DNA from: Weeksellaceae bacterium
Lineage (GTDB): Bacteria > Bacteroidota > Bacteroidia > Flavobacteriales > Weeksellaceae
Assembly: GCA_949788275.1 (NCBI GenBank)
Contig: OX460916.1
Coordinates: forward strand, 2,232,001-2,296,000
Direction: 5' to 3'
DNA: 64,000 nt
The notes beneath the pieces were generated by a model. It saw only the letters and a list, made by a program, of their open reading frames with translations. It ran no database searches and was not told where the DNA came from. A program made the translations under genes and the position numbers. This document shows, piece after piece, positions 1-8,469 of the stretch. Within the stretch, counting starts at the first letter, position 1; the number at the start of each line of letters is the position of its first letter.

Positions 1-350
1 AAGCCTTCGTCATTCACTAAAGGAATGTTATCCACTAAAATTTTAAAATACTGTCCATCTAAACCAAACATACTAACAGACGACTTACCTGTAGAGCTAC
101 TTGGAATTATTGTCATGTTCAGGGTTTGGTTAAGTACATCGGCTAAATTATTCCCCGCTTGGCGCTCAATCATCTCTTCTGTTATAACGCGTACTTCGTA
201 GATTGATTTCTTAATCGATTGATTGCTATACTGACCAGAAATAACCGTTTGCTCTAACTCGATAACTTCCTGTTTTGGAATGCTATCGTTGGTTTGTGCC
301 CACATCCATGACCCTGTTAAACAGCCTAGTGTAATAAATATTCTCTTCAT
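1..350 (-). CDS. TonB-dependent outer membrane receptor, 5' part (cut by window edge)
   Basis: Reading the minus strand from the ATG at 348-350 gives an open frame of about 116 residues that runs off the window. It starts with a signal peptide (MKRIFITLGCLTGSWMWAQ). A TonB-box-like stretch follows (QEVIELEQTVISGQYSNQ), then the beginning of a plug domain (VRVITEEMIERQAGNNLADVLNQ and LVDNIPLVNDEG, residues about 52-116). Proteins of this type import siderophores, vitamins or other ligands across the outer membrane using TonB energy. There is no CarboxypepD_reg-like N-terminal domain, unlike the receptor at 25451. The barrel lies outside the window, so the ligand cannot be guessed. Confidence 0.85.
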   Translation of the reverse strand, partial: MKRIFITLGCLTGSWMWAQTNDSIPKQEVIELEQTVISGQYSNQSIKKSIYEVRVITEEMIERQAGNNLADVLNQTLNMTIIPSSSTGKSSVSMFGLDGQYFKILVDNIPLVNDEG

Positions 351-723
351 AGTGTTATGCGCTTAATTTCAAAAACCAACCTTATTTATAATTAGTCTTA
401 TTATTAATTAAAAGCAAATATAGACTTTATTTCTATTATCTTTAATTATTCTAAATTAATTTAAGTAAATAATTAAACGAAAATAAAGTTATTTATATAC
501 GTAAATCGCTGATAAACAACGTGTTTTTAGTCTTTACAAAAAAACACCTTCCATAAACATGGAAAAATATCATATAAAAAAGGGATAATAAATGAAGAGA
601 GGGTGTCGTGAATTCGTTGGCAAAGCTAAATTCTATGAAAGCGTCATTTTAGGGTATGGGCATACGCAATGATCAATAGTGGCATTGGCATTGTTCAATT
701 TTAAACCCGAAATTTATTTTTTT
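351..723. other. intergenic region, no gene seen
   Basis: This 373-bp AT-rich stretch lies upstream of the TonB receptor (minus) and downstream of rarA (minus). It holds a short inverted repeat at 549-564 (TTCCAT/ATGGAA around a 4-base loop). A 26-codon frame at 593 has no family signal, so I do not call it. No tRNA, repeat-family copy or clear terminator was found. Confidence 0.5.
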
Positions 724-2004
724 TTAATAACCGTATTTACCTTTCCATTTCATGTTCAAACTTTGCTTATCGGCTTGTTCCCGTTTATTCGAACCAGGTT
801 CATAAAAGATGGTTCCCGTAATTTCAGCGGGTAAAAATTCTTGCACCACAAAGTTATTGGCATAGTCGTGGGAGTAGCGATATTCCTTCCCGTAATCTAA
901 TTCCTTCATTAATTTCGTTGGTGCATTCCTTAAGTGCAAAGGCACGGGTAAATCACCGGTTTGCTTAACCACTTGTTGAGCCGTATTGATCGCTTGATAC
1001 GTCGAGTTACTCTTGGCTGAATTCGCTAAATAGACGGCACATTGGCTTAAAAGAATTCGCGACTCGGGATGACCAATGACACTGACTGCTTGAAAGGTGT
1101 TATTCGCGAGAATCATGGCAGTAGGGTTCGCATTTCCGATATCTTCCGAAGCTGAAATCAATAAACGTCTGGCGATAAATTTCACATCTTCACCGCCCTC
1201 CAACATACGTGCCAGCCAGTAAACTGCCCCATTGGGATCTGAACCTCGGATCGATTTAATAAAGGCCGAAATAATATCGTAATGTTGTTCGCCCGACTTA
1301 TCATAACGCGCAAGATTCTGTTGGATACGCTCATGCACGATGGCATCGGTAATCGAGACTTCTTGTGAGGCATCGAAAGAATTAATCACTAATTCTAAAC
1401 CGTTTAATAACTTTCGAGCATCACCTCCTGAATACCTCAACAAGGCATTTGTTTCTTCAATGATGATTGATCTTTTACTTAGATAGACATCATTTTTTAT
1501 AGCTCGACGAATAAGGTCGTCTAAATCTTGTTTTTCCAAATGCTTTAAGACATAAACCTGGGCTCTAGAGAGTAAAGCGGGTACCACTTCGAAACTGGGA
1601 TTTTCTGTTGTGGCTCCGATTAAAGTAACCAAACCTTTTTCAACTGCACCCAATAAACTATCTTGTTGTGTTTTATTGAATCGATGAATTTCATCAATAA
1701 ATAAAATGGGATTTTTTCCTCCTGAAAAAAGATTTTTATTTTTGGCTTTATCTATAATTTCCCTCACCTCCTTTACGCCAGAACTGATGGCGCTCAACGT
1801 AAAAAATGGGCGATCAGATAATTCAGAGATCAGTTGAGCAAGTGTTGTTTTTCCTGTACCAGGAGGGCCCCAAAAGATCATTGATGCAATCATATCGTTA
1901 TCCAACATCATTTTAATGGGTCCATTGGGTCCAACCAAATGTTTTTGATTGATATAATCTTCCAATTTAATAGGACGCATACGTTCAGCTAATGGGGTCG
2001 TCAT
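724..2004 (-). CDS. rarA: replication-associated recombination protein A (RarA/MgsA AAA+ ATPase)
   Basis: RarA is a clamp-loader-like AAA+ ATPase that acts at stalled replication forks and interacts with SSB. Visible are a Walker A motif (GPPGTGKTT, about residue 48), Walker B ([12 protein letters not shown]), sensor 1 ([11 protein letters not shown]), the arginine-finger region (LLSRAQVY) and the C-terminal MgsA part ([20 protein letters not shown] through YSHDYANNF). The length of about 426 residues is normal. An in-frame ATG lies two codons upstream (2010); I prefer 2004 because the family starts close to the PLAERMRP segment. A TAAATTTG -7 box (minus strand, 2031 to 2024) precedes the start. 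The gene stands alone, divergent from 2119. Confidence 0.95.
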   Translation of the reverse strand: MTTPLAERMRPIKLEDYINQKHLVGPNGPIKMMLDNDMIASMIFWGPPGTGKTTLAQLISELSDRPFFTLSAISSGVKEVREIIDKAKNKNLFSGGKNPILFIDEIHRFNKTQQDSLLGAVEKGLVTLIGATTENPSFEVVPALLSRAQVYVLKHLEKQDLDDLIRRAIKNDVYLSKRSIIIEETNALLRYSGGDARKLLNGLELVINSFDASQEVSITDAIVHERIQQNLARYDKSGEQHYDIISAFIKSIRGSDPNGAVYWLARMLEGGEDVKFIARRLLISASEDIGNANPTAMILANNTFQAVSVIGHPESRILLSQCAVYLANSAKSNSTYQAINTAQQVVKQTGDLPVPLHLRNAPTKLMKELDYGKEYRYSHDYANNFVVQEFLPAEITGTIFYEPGSNKREQADKQSLNMKWKGKYGY

Positions 2005-2118
2005 AATCATTTGTATTAGACATCAAATTTATTGAAAAGATTAGAGAAAGCAGCAGTGTTTTTACAGCGACGCATTTTGTCTTTCTGAAAGTCTTTATTT
2101 GTATCAAAGTGGAAAACG

Positions 2119-2529
2119 ATGATCAAGAAAGCCTTGCAATTTGCTTTGTTGTTAACCAAAAAACATCAAGCATTAAACGAACAATTGAGTAACCCCATTC
2201 CTTTTCTAAAAAAGATTAGAGTAAAGGATCAATTAAATGAAATCAATAAACAGATGATCTCTTTTTTATTGGAAACAGCGGAATACCGTAATTTCATAAA
2301 AGAAAACAAAGATTATCATCAAATGTACACCGATTTAATCTTGTATTACTTTCAGTCGATCCATCATCAAATTAATTTTTATGAGATGGAAATTGATCGT
2401 TTGGAATTTGAAGAGAAGTTTGCACAGAATTTATTCATCAACACCCATTTACCACTTCATGATCACGAAATACATCATTTACAAAAGAAATTACATTCTT
2501 TTTACCAGTTGATTAATTTCACGTTATAG
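2119..2529 (+). CDS. hypothetical protein, all-helical, 136 aa
   Basis: I do not recognise this protein. It is rich in Lys, Leu, His and Ile, has no signal peptide or clear membrane segment, and reads as a chain of amphipathic helices (for example NEINKQMISFLLETAEYRNF). A His-rich stretch near residues 115-125 (LPLHDHEIHHLQKK) might bind metal, but there is no Cys/His pattern of a known family. The frame is fully open with normal codon use. The gene sits between rarA (divergent) and the thioredoxin-like gene, 56 bp upstream of the latter, so they may be co-transcribed. It is probably a real, lineage-restricted gene. Confidence 0.6.
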   Translation: MIKKALQFALLLTKKHQALNEQLSNPIPFLKKIRVKDQLNEINKQMISFLLETAEYRNFIKENKDYHQMYTDLILYYFQSIHHQINFYEMEIDRLEFEEKFAQNLFINTHLPLHDHEIHHLQKKLHSFYQLINFTL

Positions 2530-2585
2530 ACTTATTTATAATGAAAAAAGTGTACATTCGGTATTGAAAATAATGAAAAACGAAC

Positions 2586-3092
2586 ATGAAGAAATTATCA
2601 TTAATTATAAGCCTAGCTGTATTTGCTTTAAGCTTTGCCTTTGGTCAGGCACCCGCGAAAAAGAAAGTCTATGATGAAACAGCCAATGCAAAAGAACAAT
2701 TGGCTACAGCAGTCAGCAAAGCAAGTGCATCTAAAAAACATATTTTAGTTCAAGTTGGAGGTAATTGGTGCGCTTGGTGTATGCTATTCGACAAATTAGT
2801 AACCACTGATCAGCCTATAAAAGATTATTTGGCCAAAAATTATGAAGTTGTTCACTTGAACTATTCCAAGGAAAATAGAAATGAAGAAACTTTAGCAAAG
2901 TTGAATCATCCCGAACGTTTTGGTTTTCCTGTATTCGTTATTTTGAACGACAAGGGGGAATTAATTCATACCCAGAATTCAGCCTATTTAGAGAGCGATG
3001 AAATCCATGGACATGACCCAAAAATAGTGTTGGAGTTTTTACAAGGTTGGAGTTACACGGCGTTGGATTCGACAACCTATATTAAAAAATAA
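2586..3092 (+). CDS. periplasmic thioredoxin-fold protein (CAWC motif)
   Basis: A Sec signal peptide (residues 1-20, cleaved near AFGQAPA) is followed by one thioredoxin-like domain. The redox motif WCAWC (about residues 59-63) is preceded by ILVQVGGN, as in the C-terminal domain of DsbD and the thioredoxin_7 family. The cis-Pro region is seen as FGFPVFVILNDKGEL. It probably acts as a disulfide reductase or thiol chaperone in the periplasm; the partner is unknown. The length of 168 aa fits a single domain. It ends just before a strong terminator at 3096-3127. Confidence 0.85.
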   Translation: MKKLSLIISLAVFALSFAFGQAPAKKKVYDETANAKEQLATAVSKASASKKHILVQVGGNWCAWCMLFDKLVTTDQPIKDYLAKNYEVVHLNYSKENRNEETLAKLNHPERFGFPVFVILNDKGELIHTQNSAYLESDEIHGHDPKIVLEFLQGWSYTALDSTTYIKK

Positions 3093-3095
3093 ATA

Positions 3096-3127
3096 AAAAA
3101 TCTCTTATCTACGATAGGAGATTTTTT
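3096..3127 (+). terminator. rho-independent terminator after the thioredoxin-like gene
   Basis: The inverted repeat AAAATCTC...GAGATTTT extends through TATC/GATA around a TAC loop and is followed by a T-run. It separates the thioredoxin-like gene from yidD. Confidence 0.8.
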
Positions 3128-3150
3128 ATTTAGAATTGTTATCGTTTGTT

Positions 3151-3158
3151 TATCTTTG
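3151..3158 (+). promoter_or_regulatory. -7 box (TATCTTTG) of the yidD-lgt-mscL operon
   Basis: This is an exact match to the Bacteroidota -7 consensus TAnnTTTG. It ends 6 bp before the yidD ATG at 3165. Transcription in this phylum starts about 5-8 bp after the box, so the mRNA may be leaderless. No good TTG -33 element is seen. Confidence 0.55.
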
Positions 3159-3164
3159 TTTTCA

Positions 3165-3404
3165 ATGAATACAATTTTAATCAAACCTTTTATAGTATTG
3201 GTGCGCATATACCAACTAGTCCTTTCCCCTTGGTTAGGTTCTAATTGCCGCTATCAACCCACGTGCTCTACCTATATGATTGAAGCCCTAAAAGAACATG
3301 GACTACTAAAAGGCCTTTGGTTAGGCATACGACGAATTGGACGATGTCATCCATGGGGTTCCCATGGCTATGATCCCGTACCTAAAAAAAAAGATAACTT
3401 ATGA
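3165..3404 (+). CDS. yidD: membrane protein insertion efficiency factor YidD
   Basis: This small amphipathic membrane-associated protein assists the YidC insertase. The family signature is complete: [20 protein letters not shown], then [15 protein letters not shown], then [17 protein letters not shown], with the three conserved Cys. Length is 79 aa from ATG 3165. A TTG three codons upstream would overlap the -7 box, so I reject it. The stop overlaps the lgt start (ATGA at 3401-3404), which indicates translational coupling. yidD is usually near rnpA/rpmH; here it leads a yidD-lgt-mscL group of membrane-biogenesis genes. Confidence 0.95.
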   Translation: MNTILIKPFIVLVRIYQLVLSPWLGSNCRYQPTCSTYMIEALKEHGLLKGLWLGIRRIGRCHPWGSHGYDPVPKKKDNL

Positions 3405-4294
3405 TGAATCTACTCGCATACATTAATTGGGAACCCTCTCCGTATTTATTTGATTTAGGAGGATTTAAAGTTCACATTTATAGCCTTTGCTGGATTGCAG
3501 CCTTTATTGTTGGCTGGGCTATGATGGCTAAAATTTTTAAACAAGAAGGTCAGAAGAAAGAATGGCTCGATCCATTATTTCTATACACGTTTGTAGGAGC
3601 CATTGCTGGGGCACGTTTAGGAGAATATTTATTCTATGATCCCGCTGCCTTTATTGAACGACCTATTGAAGTCTTTTTACCTGTACAACATAGCGAAGGA
3701 GCGTCTGCTTTTTTCGGTCTTTTACCGAATTATGAATTTGTTGGTTTTAGCGGTTTAGCAAGTCATGGTGCTGCTTTAGGCGTTATTTTCACCACTTATT
3801 TATTTTCAAGAAAATACTTAAAACGATCATCTTTTTGGTTGTTAGATCGCTTGGGTGTCGTTGTACCTTTAGGAGGTGCAGCAGTACGTATTGGGAACTT
3901 TTACAATTCAGAAATTGTAGGTAAACCTTCCGATCTTCCTTGGGCGGTTAAATTTCATAATCAAAGCTTAGGCTATGGTGAAATTGTTCCCCGTCATCCT
4001 GCCCAACTTTACGAGGCTTTAGGCTATATTATCCTTGGTGGAATTATGTGGTATCTCTATTCAAAAACCAATAAGAAACATTACTTAGGGGCCCTGTTGG
4101 GATATTTCTTATTTTTCTTATTCTTGGTACGCTTTATCGTGGAATTCTTCAAAGAAGATCAAGGAACTGAAGCGGTAGCTCAAATGCTTAATTTAGGTTT
4201 AAACAACGGGCAGATTCTAAGTATTCCATTTATGTTCATCGGAATTTATTTGGTGATCTCTTCGAAAAACAGACCCGACAATCAATTGACATGA
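3401..4294 (+). CDS. lgt: phosphatidylglycerol--prolipoprotein diacylglyceryl transferase
   Basis: Lgt transfers the diacylglyceryl group of phosphatidylglycerol to the lipobox Cys of prolipoproteins, the first step of lipoprotein maturation in the inner membrane. About seven membrane segments are visible. Diagnostic motifs are [23 protein letters not shown] (essential His), [17 protein letters not shown] (the Lgt signature) and [13 protein letters not shown]. The length of 297 aa is normal. The start overlaps the yidD stop; the next Met (3404) is an alternative. Many lipoproteins in this window (for example 10064, 12793, 15592, 45389) would be its substrates. Confidence 0.95.
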   Translation: MMNLLAYINWEPSPYLFDLGGFKVHIYSLCWIAAFIVGWAMMAKIFKQEGQKKEWLDPLFLYTFVGAIAGARLGEYLFYDPAAFIERPIEVFLPVQHSEGASAFFGLLPNYEFVGFSGLASHGAALGVIFTTYLFSRKYLKRSSFWLLDRLGVVVPLGGAAVRIGNFYNSEIVGKPSDLPWAVKFHNQSLGYGEIVPRHPAQLYEALGYIILGGIMWYLYSKTNKKHYLGALLGYFLFFLFLVRFIVEFFKEDQGTEAVAQMLNLGLNNGQILSIPFMFIGIYLVISSKNRPDNQLT

Positions 4295-4319
4295 AATAAT
4301 TATAAATAAATTTAAACTT

Positions 4320-4706
4320 ATGGGATTTTTACAAGAATTTAAGGAATTTGCGATGAAAGGCAGTGTTGTCGATCTAGCAGTCGGAGTAGTCATTGGAGGG
4401 GCCTTCGGAAAGATCGTAACCTCTTTGGTAGAAGACATTATAACACCCGCTTTACTGGATCCGGCATTAAAAGCGATTAATGCCGAGGATTTATCCCAAT
4501 TGGTAGTTCCAGGAACGGCTATTAAGTACGGTAACTTTCTATCAGCAGGTATTTCATTTGTTATTGTAGCCTTTGCCTTATTTTTGGTTATTAAAGCCAT
4601 TAACAAATTAAAGAAAAATACACCTGTCGTAGAAGAGGCATCTGCAGGACCATCTCAAGAAGAATTATTAGCTGAAATACGCGACTTATTGAAAAAACAA
4701 AATTAA
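4320..4706 (+). CDS. mscL: large-conductance mechanosensitive channel MscL
   Basis: MscL is a homopentameric inner-membrane channel that opens at high membrane tension to release solutes on hypo-osmotic shock. The N-terminal helix and TM1 gate are typical (FAMKGSVVDLAVGVVIGGAF, then GKIVTSLVEDIITP). TM2 is SAGISFVIVAFALFLVIKAI. The C-terminal bundle helix ends with SQEELLAEIRDLLKKQ. The length of 128 aa matches the family. It lies 25 bp after lgt and ends at a strong terminator, so it is the last gene of the yidD-lgt-mscL unit. Confidence 0.96.
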   Translation: MGFLQEFKEFAMKGSVVDLAVGVVIGGAFGKIVTSLVEDIITPALLDPALKAINAEDLSQLVVPGTAIKYGNFLSAGISFVIVAFALFLVIKAINKLKKNTPVVEEASAGPSQEELLAEIRDLLKKQN

Positions 4707-4725
4707 TCTACCCGTATAGATAGAC

Positions 4726-4758
4726 AAAAAAGCCTTGGGAATTCCCAAGGCTTTTTTT
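4726..4758 (+). terminator. terminator after mscL
   Basis: AAAAAGCCTTGGGAATTCCCAAGGCTTTTTTT is a perfect palindrome with flanking A and T runs. It can stop mscL transcription and also act for the convergent SMR gene. Confidence 0.9.
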
Positions 4759-4785
4759 ATTGAAATTATTTTTACAAGAACTATA

Positions 4786-5112
4786 TTAAGCCATTGTTTT
4801 TGAGAAAACATTGATCACAATTACACCGACTAAAATAAAGGCTAAACCAATGATGGCTGGTAGGTCTGGAGTTTGTTTATAAACGACAATGCCCACAATG
4901 GTGATTAAAATAATCCCTATTCCCGACCATAATGCATAAGCGATTCCTACAGGAATGGTTTTCAAGGTTAAACTTAAACAATAGAAAGCACCTATATACC
5001 CTAATACAGTGATAATAGATGGACCAAGTTTGGTAAATTGATCCGAACTTTTTAAAGCCGAGGTGGCTATCGTTTCGAGCACAATAGCTGTTAATAAAAA
5101 AACATACTTCAT
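4786..5112 (-). CDS. SMR-family small multidrug/guanidinium exporter
   Basis: This is a four-helix inner-membrane protein of 108 aa, the exact size of EmrE/QacC-type transporters that exchange cationic drugs or guanidinium for protons as dual-topology dimers. The essential TM1 Glu is present (FLLTAIVLETIATSALKSSD). TM2 carries the usual PSIITVLGYIGAFYCLSLTLK and the short loop TIPVGIAYALWSGIGI. The alanine after the TM1 Glu (IAT) and the TM2/TM3 pattern are closer to EmrE than to SugE, but substrate is uncertain. It is a single gene, convergent with mscL. Confidence 0.9.
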   Translation of the reverse strand: MKYVFLLTAIVLETIATSALKSSDQFTKLGPSIITVLGYIGAFYCLSLTLKTIPVGIAYALWSGIGIILITIVGIVVYKQTPDLPAIIGLAFILVGVIVINVFSKTMA

Positions 5113-5169
5113 TGGTTGTTGTGTTTGAGCAAAGAACGGTTGTTTTAAGGAACAAAAAAAGAAACAAAT

Positions 5170-5203
5170 AAAAAAGCCGAACGTAGAGGTTCGGCTTTTT
5201 TAT
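5170..5203 (-). terminator. terminator after the outer-membrane beta-barrel gene
   Basis: The hairpin AAAAAGCCGAAC/GTTCGGCTTTTT has an imperfect loop and is flanked by A/T runs. It lies 20 bp after the stop of the minus-strand gene at 5223. Confidence 0.85.
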
Positions 5204-5222
5204 TTTTAATAGTCGGATTGTG

Positions 5223-7697
5223 TTACATCATCATATCACCCCCTTCCATATCGTCCATTTGTGGGCGCTGTTCTTGTTTCTTTTGTTGTTTAAAACGGTA
5301 AGCGATTGATAAATTGAAAGAACGAACCATCCAACGCATTGTATTTTGCGAAGTATAGTCTTCTCTATAATTGGTAATCTCACGCTTACGAGAATCGAAT
5401 ACATCTCTTACATTAAAAGAAACCGTCATGCTTTTCTTTAAGAAATCTTTTGACAACGATAAGTCCATCGATACATTGGATGCTATTTTTTGTTCAGCTG
5501 TTTTTATACTCCCCATAAAATTAGAAGCCAATTGAATGTTAAAATCATTTGGTAAACGGAAATTTGAGGAAACTCTTCCACGTGAACTAAAGCCATCTCC
5601 AGAGAAGTCTGCTATTTTCTTTTCAGACATTATTTGATTGGTGATGGGGTCTTTGTATTTATTATCGTATTCATAGCTTCCCGTACGATCGTATCCAAAT
5701 AAATTAACATTCGCCATTAAATTCCACCATCTGAATGGTCGATAAGTTACGGTTAAATCTAACCCATAACGTTGTTCATCGCCCTCATTAATAGGCTGTG
5801 TAATAAAAATATCTTCTCCTTGATTGTTAAAGTCTCTGCGTTGAAACATTTGAACCATATCGGTTGTTTTCTGATAGAAAACACTCGGTGTAACCATTAG
5901 TTTACCAATCGTGGTAATGTAAGAAACTTCAAATGAGTTGGTGTATGAAGGGTTTAAATCAGGATTACCAATCATTGTATTCTTATTATCTGAATAGGTG
6001 AAAAATGGAATTAACTGAAAGCCCATTGGACGACGAACACGACGTGAATAACTCGCTTGCAATTCGTTTTTTGGATTAAACGTATAGTTTAATGTAGCCG
6101 AAGGGAATAAATCGGTATACGTTTTCTTGATACTCGAATTATTTTTAAGGTCGTCGATTTTCATATCTGAACTCTCTACACGCAATCCAGCAAAGTATTG
6201 CAATTGGCCAATGGCGTTTCCGTATTGAGCATAAGCCGCATAGACATTTTGTTGATTATCTATATCGGCAGTAAAATCACCAATTTGACTAATCGAGCCA
6301 TTGGCTAAAACTTCAAAAGCAGAGAATTTGGTTTTGGTGTTATCAAAATCACCACGAAAACCTACTTCAAATTTACCTTTCTCTCCAATCGGTCTAACAT
6401 AGTCAGCTGAAACGACCAACGAGTTTTGTTTCTCTTGACTATCGGTTCCTTCATTCGACGTAATGATCGCTTGTTGAAATTGATTGATTAGCGCATCTTC
6501 TTTTTCTTTAGAAGCACTAAAACGACCATTCACCGATAATTCATGTCCCTTTTTATCGAATTCATGTTTAAATCCAAAATCAAAGTCGTACCCATCTCTT
6601 AGATCCTTTTCATTTTGAATACGTTCTTCTGTTCCTGTTAAAGCATTGGCAGCATCGAAATAACGGTAGAGTACATTACTTTGATTATCACCATTGTTGT
6701 GACGAATTCCTCCCGATAGGCTGAATGTATTCTTATCATCGAGATAGTAATCACCTCCTAATCGAAAATCATAGTTTCGACGAATCCGATTATTGGTACG
6801 ATTGGTATCTGTACGTCGTTCTTGTAAACCCGCTTGATCGAAATAAGTCGTTCTGTTTTCACCTTCACCTTCACGGTCTGAATAACGTGTCCCTATACTT
6901 GAGAAAAGATTAAATTTATTCACCCGATAATTCACAGAGGCATTCAATCCCAACATATCAGGAATTCCACCGTTTAAGGTGACCGACCCATTCAGACCAT
7001 TATTTTTTCCTTTTTTAAGAACAATGTTAATAATCCCAGCAGAACCTGAAGCTTCGTAACGTGAAGAGGGATTAGTGACCACTTCGATCCGTTCAACCAT
7101 TTCGGCAGGGATATTTTTTAGAGCTTCTGCAGGATCAGATATTCCTAACATTCCTGAAGGCTTTCCATCGATTAGAAATTTAACATTATCGTTACCACGT
7201 AAAGAAACATTCCCTTCAGCATCTACTTGAACGGAAGGCACATTTTGCAAAGCATCTGAAAGTGAAGAACCTTGCGACATTGGGTCATTAGCCATATCGT
7301 AGACTTTCTTATCGAGTTCTACTTTATAAATAGGTTTATCGATTGTAATAACGGCTGTTGCTAAATCGATTGTTTCTTCGGCTTGGAGACGAATAATCCC
7401 CAAATCTAAATTGGCTTGAACATCGATATTTTTTTCGGATGTTTCATAACCCAAAGGTTCAATTACAAGTATGAATTTTCCTTGAATAGCTTCTAGCTTA
7501 AATTCACCTTTAGCATCGGTTACGGTTTCAGCGACTAAACCATCTTCTGTACTCTCTAGTGATACGGTTGCAAACTCTACAGGCGTATTACCTGCTTGAA
7601 CTTTACCTTTTATCTGTACTTTATCTTGTGCATTTAATGCGACAATAAGTAGTGTAAAAAGTAATGTAAATAAACTTTTAATCCTCATTTGTTTCAT
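5223..7697 (-). CDS. outer membrane beta-barrel protein with carboxypeptidase-regulatory-like domain and plug (TonB-receptor-like)
   Basis: This is an 824-aa outer-membrane protein. A signal peptide (about residues 1-23) is followed by a CarboxypepD_reg-like domain (KVQIKGKVQAGNTPVEFATV, about 26-110) and a plug-like domain (SLSDALQNVPSVQVDAEGNV through RYEASGSAGIINIVLKKGKN). The long C-terminal barrel is of the outer-membrane protein beta-barrel family 3 type and ends in an aromatic strand (SFNLSIAYRF). A Gln/Met-rich tail (PQMDDMEGGDMMM) extends past the barrel and would lie outside it. No ligand can be inferred. Met-4 (7688) is an alternative start. Confidence 0.88.
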   Translation of the reverse strand: MKQMRIKSLFTLLFTLLIVALNAQDKVQIKGKVQAGNTPVEFATVSLESTEDGLVAETVTDAKGEFKLEAIQGKFILVIEPLGYETSEKNIDVQANLDLGIIRLQAEETIDLATAVITIDKPIYKVELDKKVYDMANDPMSQGSSLSDALQNVPSVQVDAEGNVSLRGNDNVKFLIDGKPSGMLGISDPAEALKNIPAEMVERIEVVTNPSSRYEASGSAGIINIVLKKGKNNGLNGSVTLNGGIPDMLGLNASVNYRVNKFNLFSSIGTRYSDREGEGENRTTYFDQAGLQERRTDTNRTNNRIRRNYDFRLGGDYYLDDKNTFSLSGGIRHNNGDNQSNVLYRYFDAANALTGTEERIQNEKDLRDGYDFDFGFKHEFDKKGHELSVNGRFSASKEKEDALINQFQQAIITSNEGTDSQEKQNSLVVSADYVRPIGEKGKFEVGFRGDFDNTKTKFSAFEVLANGSISQIGDFTADIDNQQNVYAAYAQYGNAIGQLQYFAGLRVESSDMKIDDLKNNSSIKKTYTDLFPSATLNYTFNPKNELQASYSRRVRRPMGFQLIPFFTYSDNKNTMIGNPDLNPSYTNSFEVSYITTIGKLMVTPSVFYQKTTDMVQMFQRRDFNNQGEDIFITQPINEGDEQRYGLDLTVTYRPFRWWNLMANVNLFGYDRTGSYEYDNKYKDPITNQIMSEKKIADFSGDGFSSRGRVSSNFRLPNDFNIQLASNFMGSIKTAEQKIASNVSMDLSLSKDFLKKSMTVSFNVRDVFDSRKREITNYREDYTSQNTMRWMVRSFNLSIAYRFKQQKKQEQRPQMDDMEGGDMMM

Positions 7698-7887
7698 TTT
7701 TGTGTTTAGTGTAGTTTACACATTATGGATATTAGACAATAAAAGCGTAAGAAGGTTTAATATGGATCTAAAAAAATTCTATTTTTTTAAAACTCGTTGT
7801 ATTTTTGCTATGAACATTTAACAATTACCGAATTAAACCTTTAGGGGTTTAATCTGTCTAAGAATATAGAATCAATATATTAGAGTT

Positions 7888-8202
7888 ATGAACAAACAAA
7901 TGAAGTATGCTTTTTTGAGTCTATTGCTGATTAGTTTAATGGGTCAGGCCCAAACAACATCTAAAAATAATCATCAACACCATAGAGAAAATAAGATTGA
8001 GCAATTAAAACGGACGTTGGATCTTACCGATGCTCAGGTCTTAAAAATTAAAGCGATTGAAGAATCGTTTGCTGGTGAAAAAAAAGAATTGCGTAGTAAA
8101 ATGGACGATGTTAAACGAAGAGAACGCGAAGAGTTTGATAAAGTTTTTACCGCTGAACAACGTGCGAAATTAAAAGAATTACACGAAAAATATAAAAAAT
8201 AG
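7888..8202 (+). CDS. small secreted Spy/CpxP-like (LTxxQ) protein
   Basis: This 104-aa protein has a signal peptide (cut after GQAQ, about residue 22), a His-rich linker (NNHQHHRENK) and two LTxxQ-like helices (LDLTDAQVLKIKAIEE and FTAEQRAKLKELHEKY) around charged coiled-coil sequence. This resembles periplasmic Spy/CpxP chaperones and heavy-metal-resistance proteins. The similarity is by pattern only and the protein is short. A TATTTTTG -7 box lies at 7800-7807, implying a leader of about 75 nt. It is divergent from the outer-membrane protein at 5223. Confidence 0.7.
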   Translation: MNKQMKYAFLSLLLISLMGQAQTTSKNNHQHHRENKIEQLKRTLDLTDAQVLKIKAIEESFAGEKKELRSKMDDVKRREREEFDKVFTAEQRAKLKELHEKYKK

Positions 8203-8300
8203 GGTTGAATAAATCCGTAATGTTAGGTCTTCGGTTATCGATTTGGCGACTGAAGGCTTAAACAATCTTTAATGTAAACTTTGAATTGGGAAGGATCTGC

Positions 8301-8409
8301 GACAGGGATAGCAGCGGCATCCTTTGCTGCCACCTTATGCTACACCTTATCGAGATGTTTTTGCAGCAAAGATATAGCGGATAGCCCGGCGCGTAGCGGC
8401 CGCCCAAAA
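8301..8409 (+). repeat. dispersed structured repeat, copy A
   Basis: This is one of four copies of an intergenic element. It carries the conserved left block GGGATAGCAGCGGCATCC (8305-8322). A variable stem CTTTGCTGC (8322-8330) pairs with GCAGCAAAG (8363-8371). The conserved right block ATAGCGGATAGCCCG follows, then a GC-rich tail ending GCCGCCC. The other copies have different but equally complementary stems, which indicates an RNA fold. It lies between the Spy-like gene and the proS terminator. Confidence 0.75.
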
Positions 8410-8420
8410 AAATAGTTATA

Positions 8421-8450
8421 AAAAAAGCACTGAATGAATCAGTGCTTTTT
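8421..8450 (-). terminator. terminator after proS
   Basis: AAAAAGCACTGA and TCAGTGCTTTTT form the stem around a short loop, followed by a T-run on the minus strand. It lies 20 bp after the proS stop. Confidence 0.88.
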
Positions 8451-8469
8451 ACGTTATGGTGTAAGGTAT

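Noticed and set aside
593-673. 26-codon frame downstream of rarA
   Set aside because: It is short, without homology pattern, promoter or ribosome-binding context.
4217-4606. 129-codon frame antisense to mscL and the end of lgt
   Set aside because: It overlaps two well-supported genes on the other strand and has no family signal.
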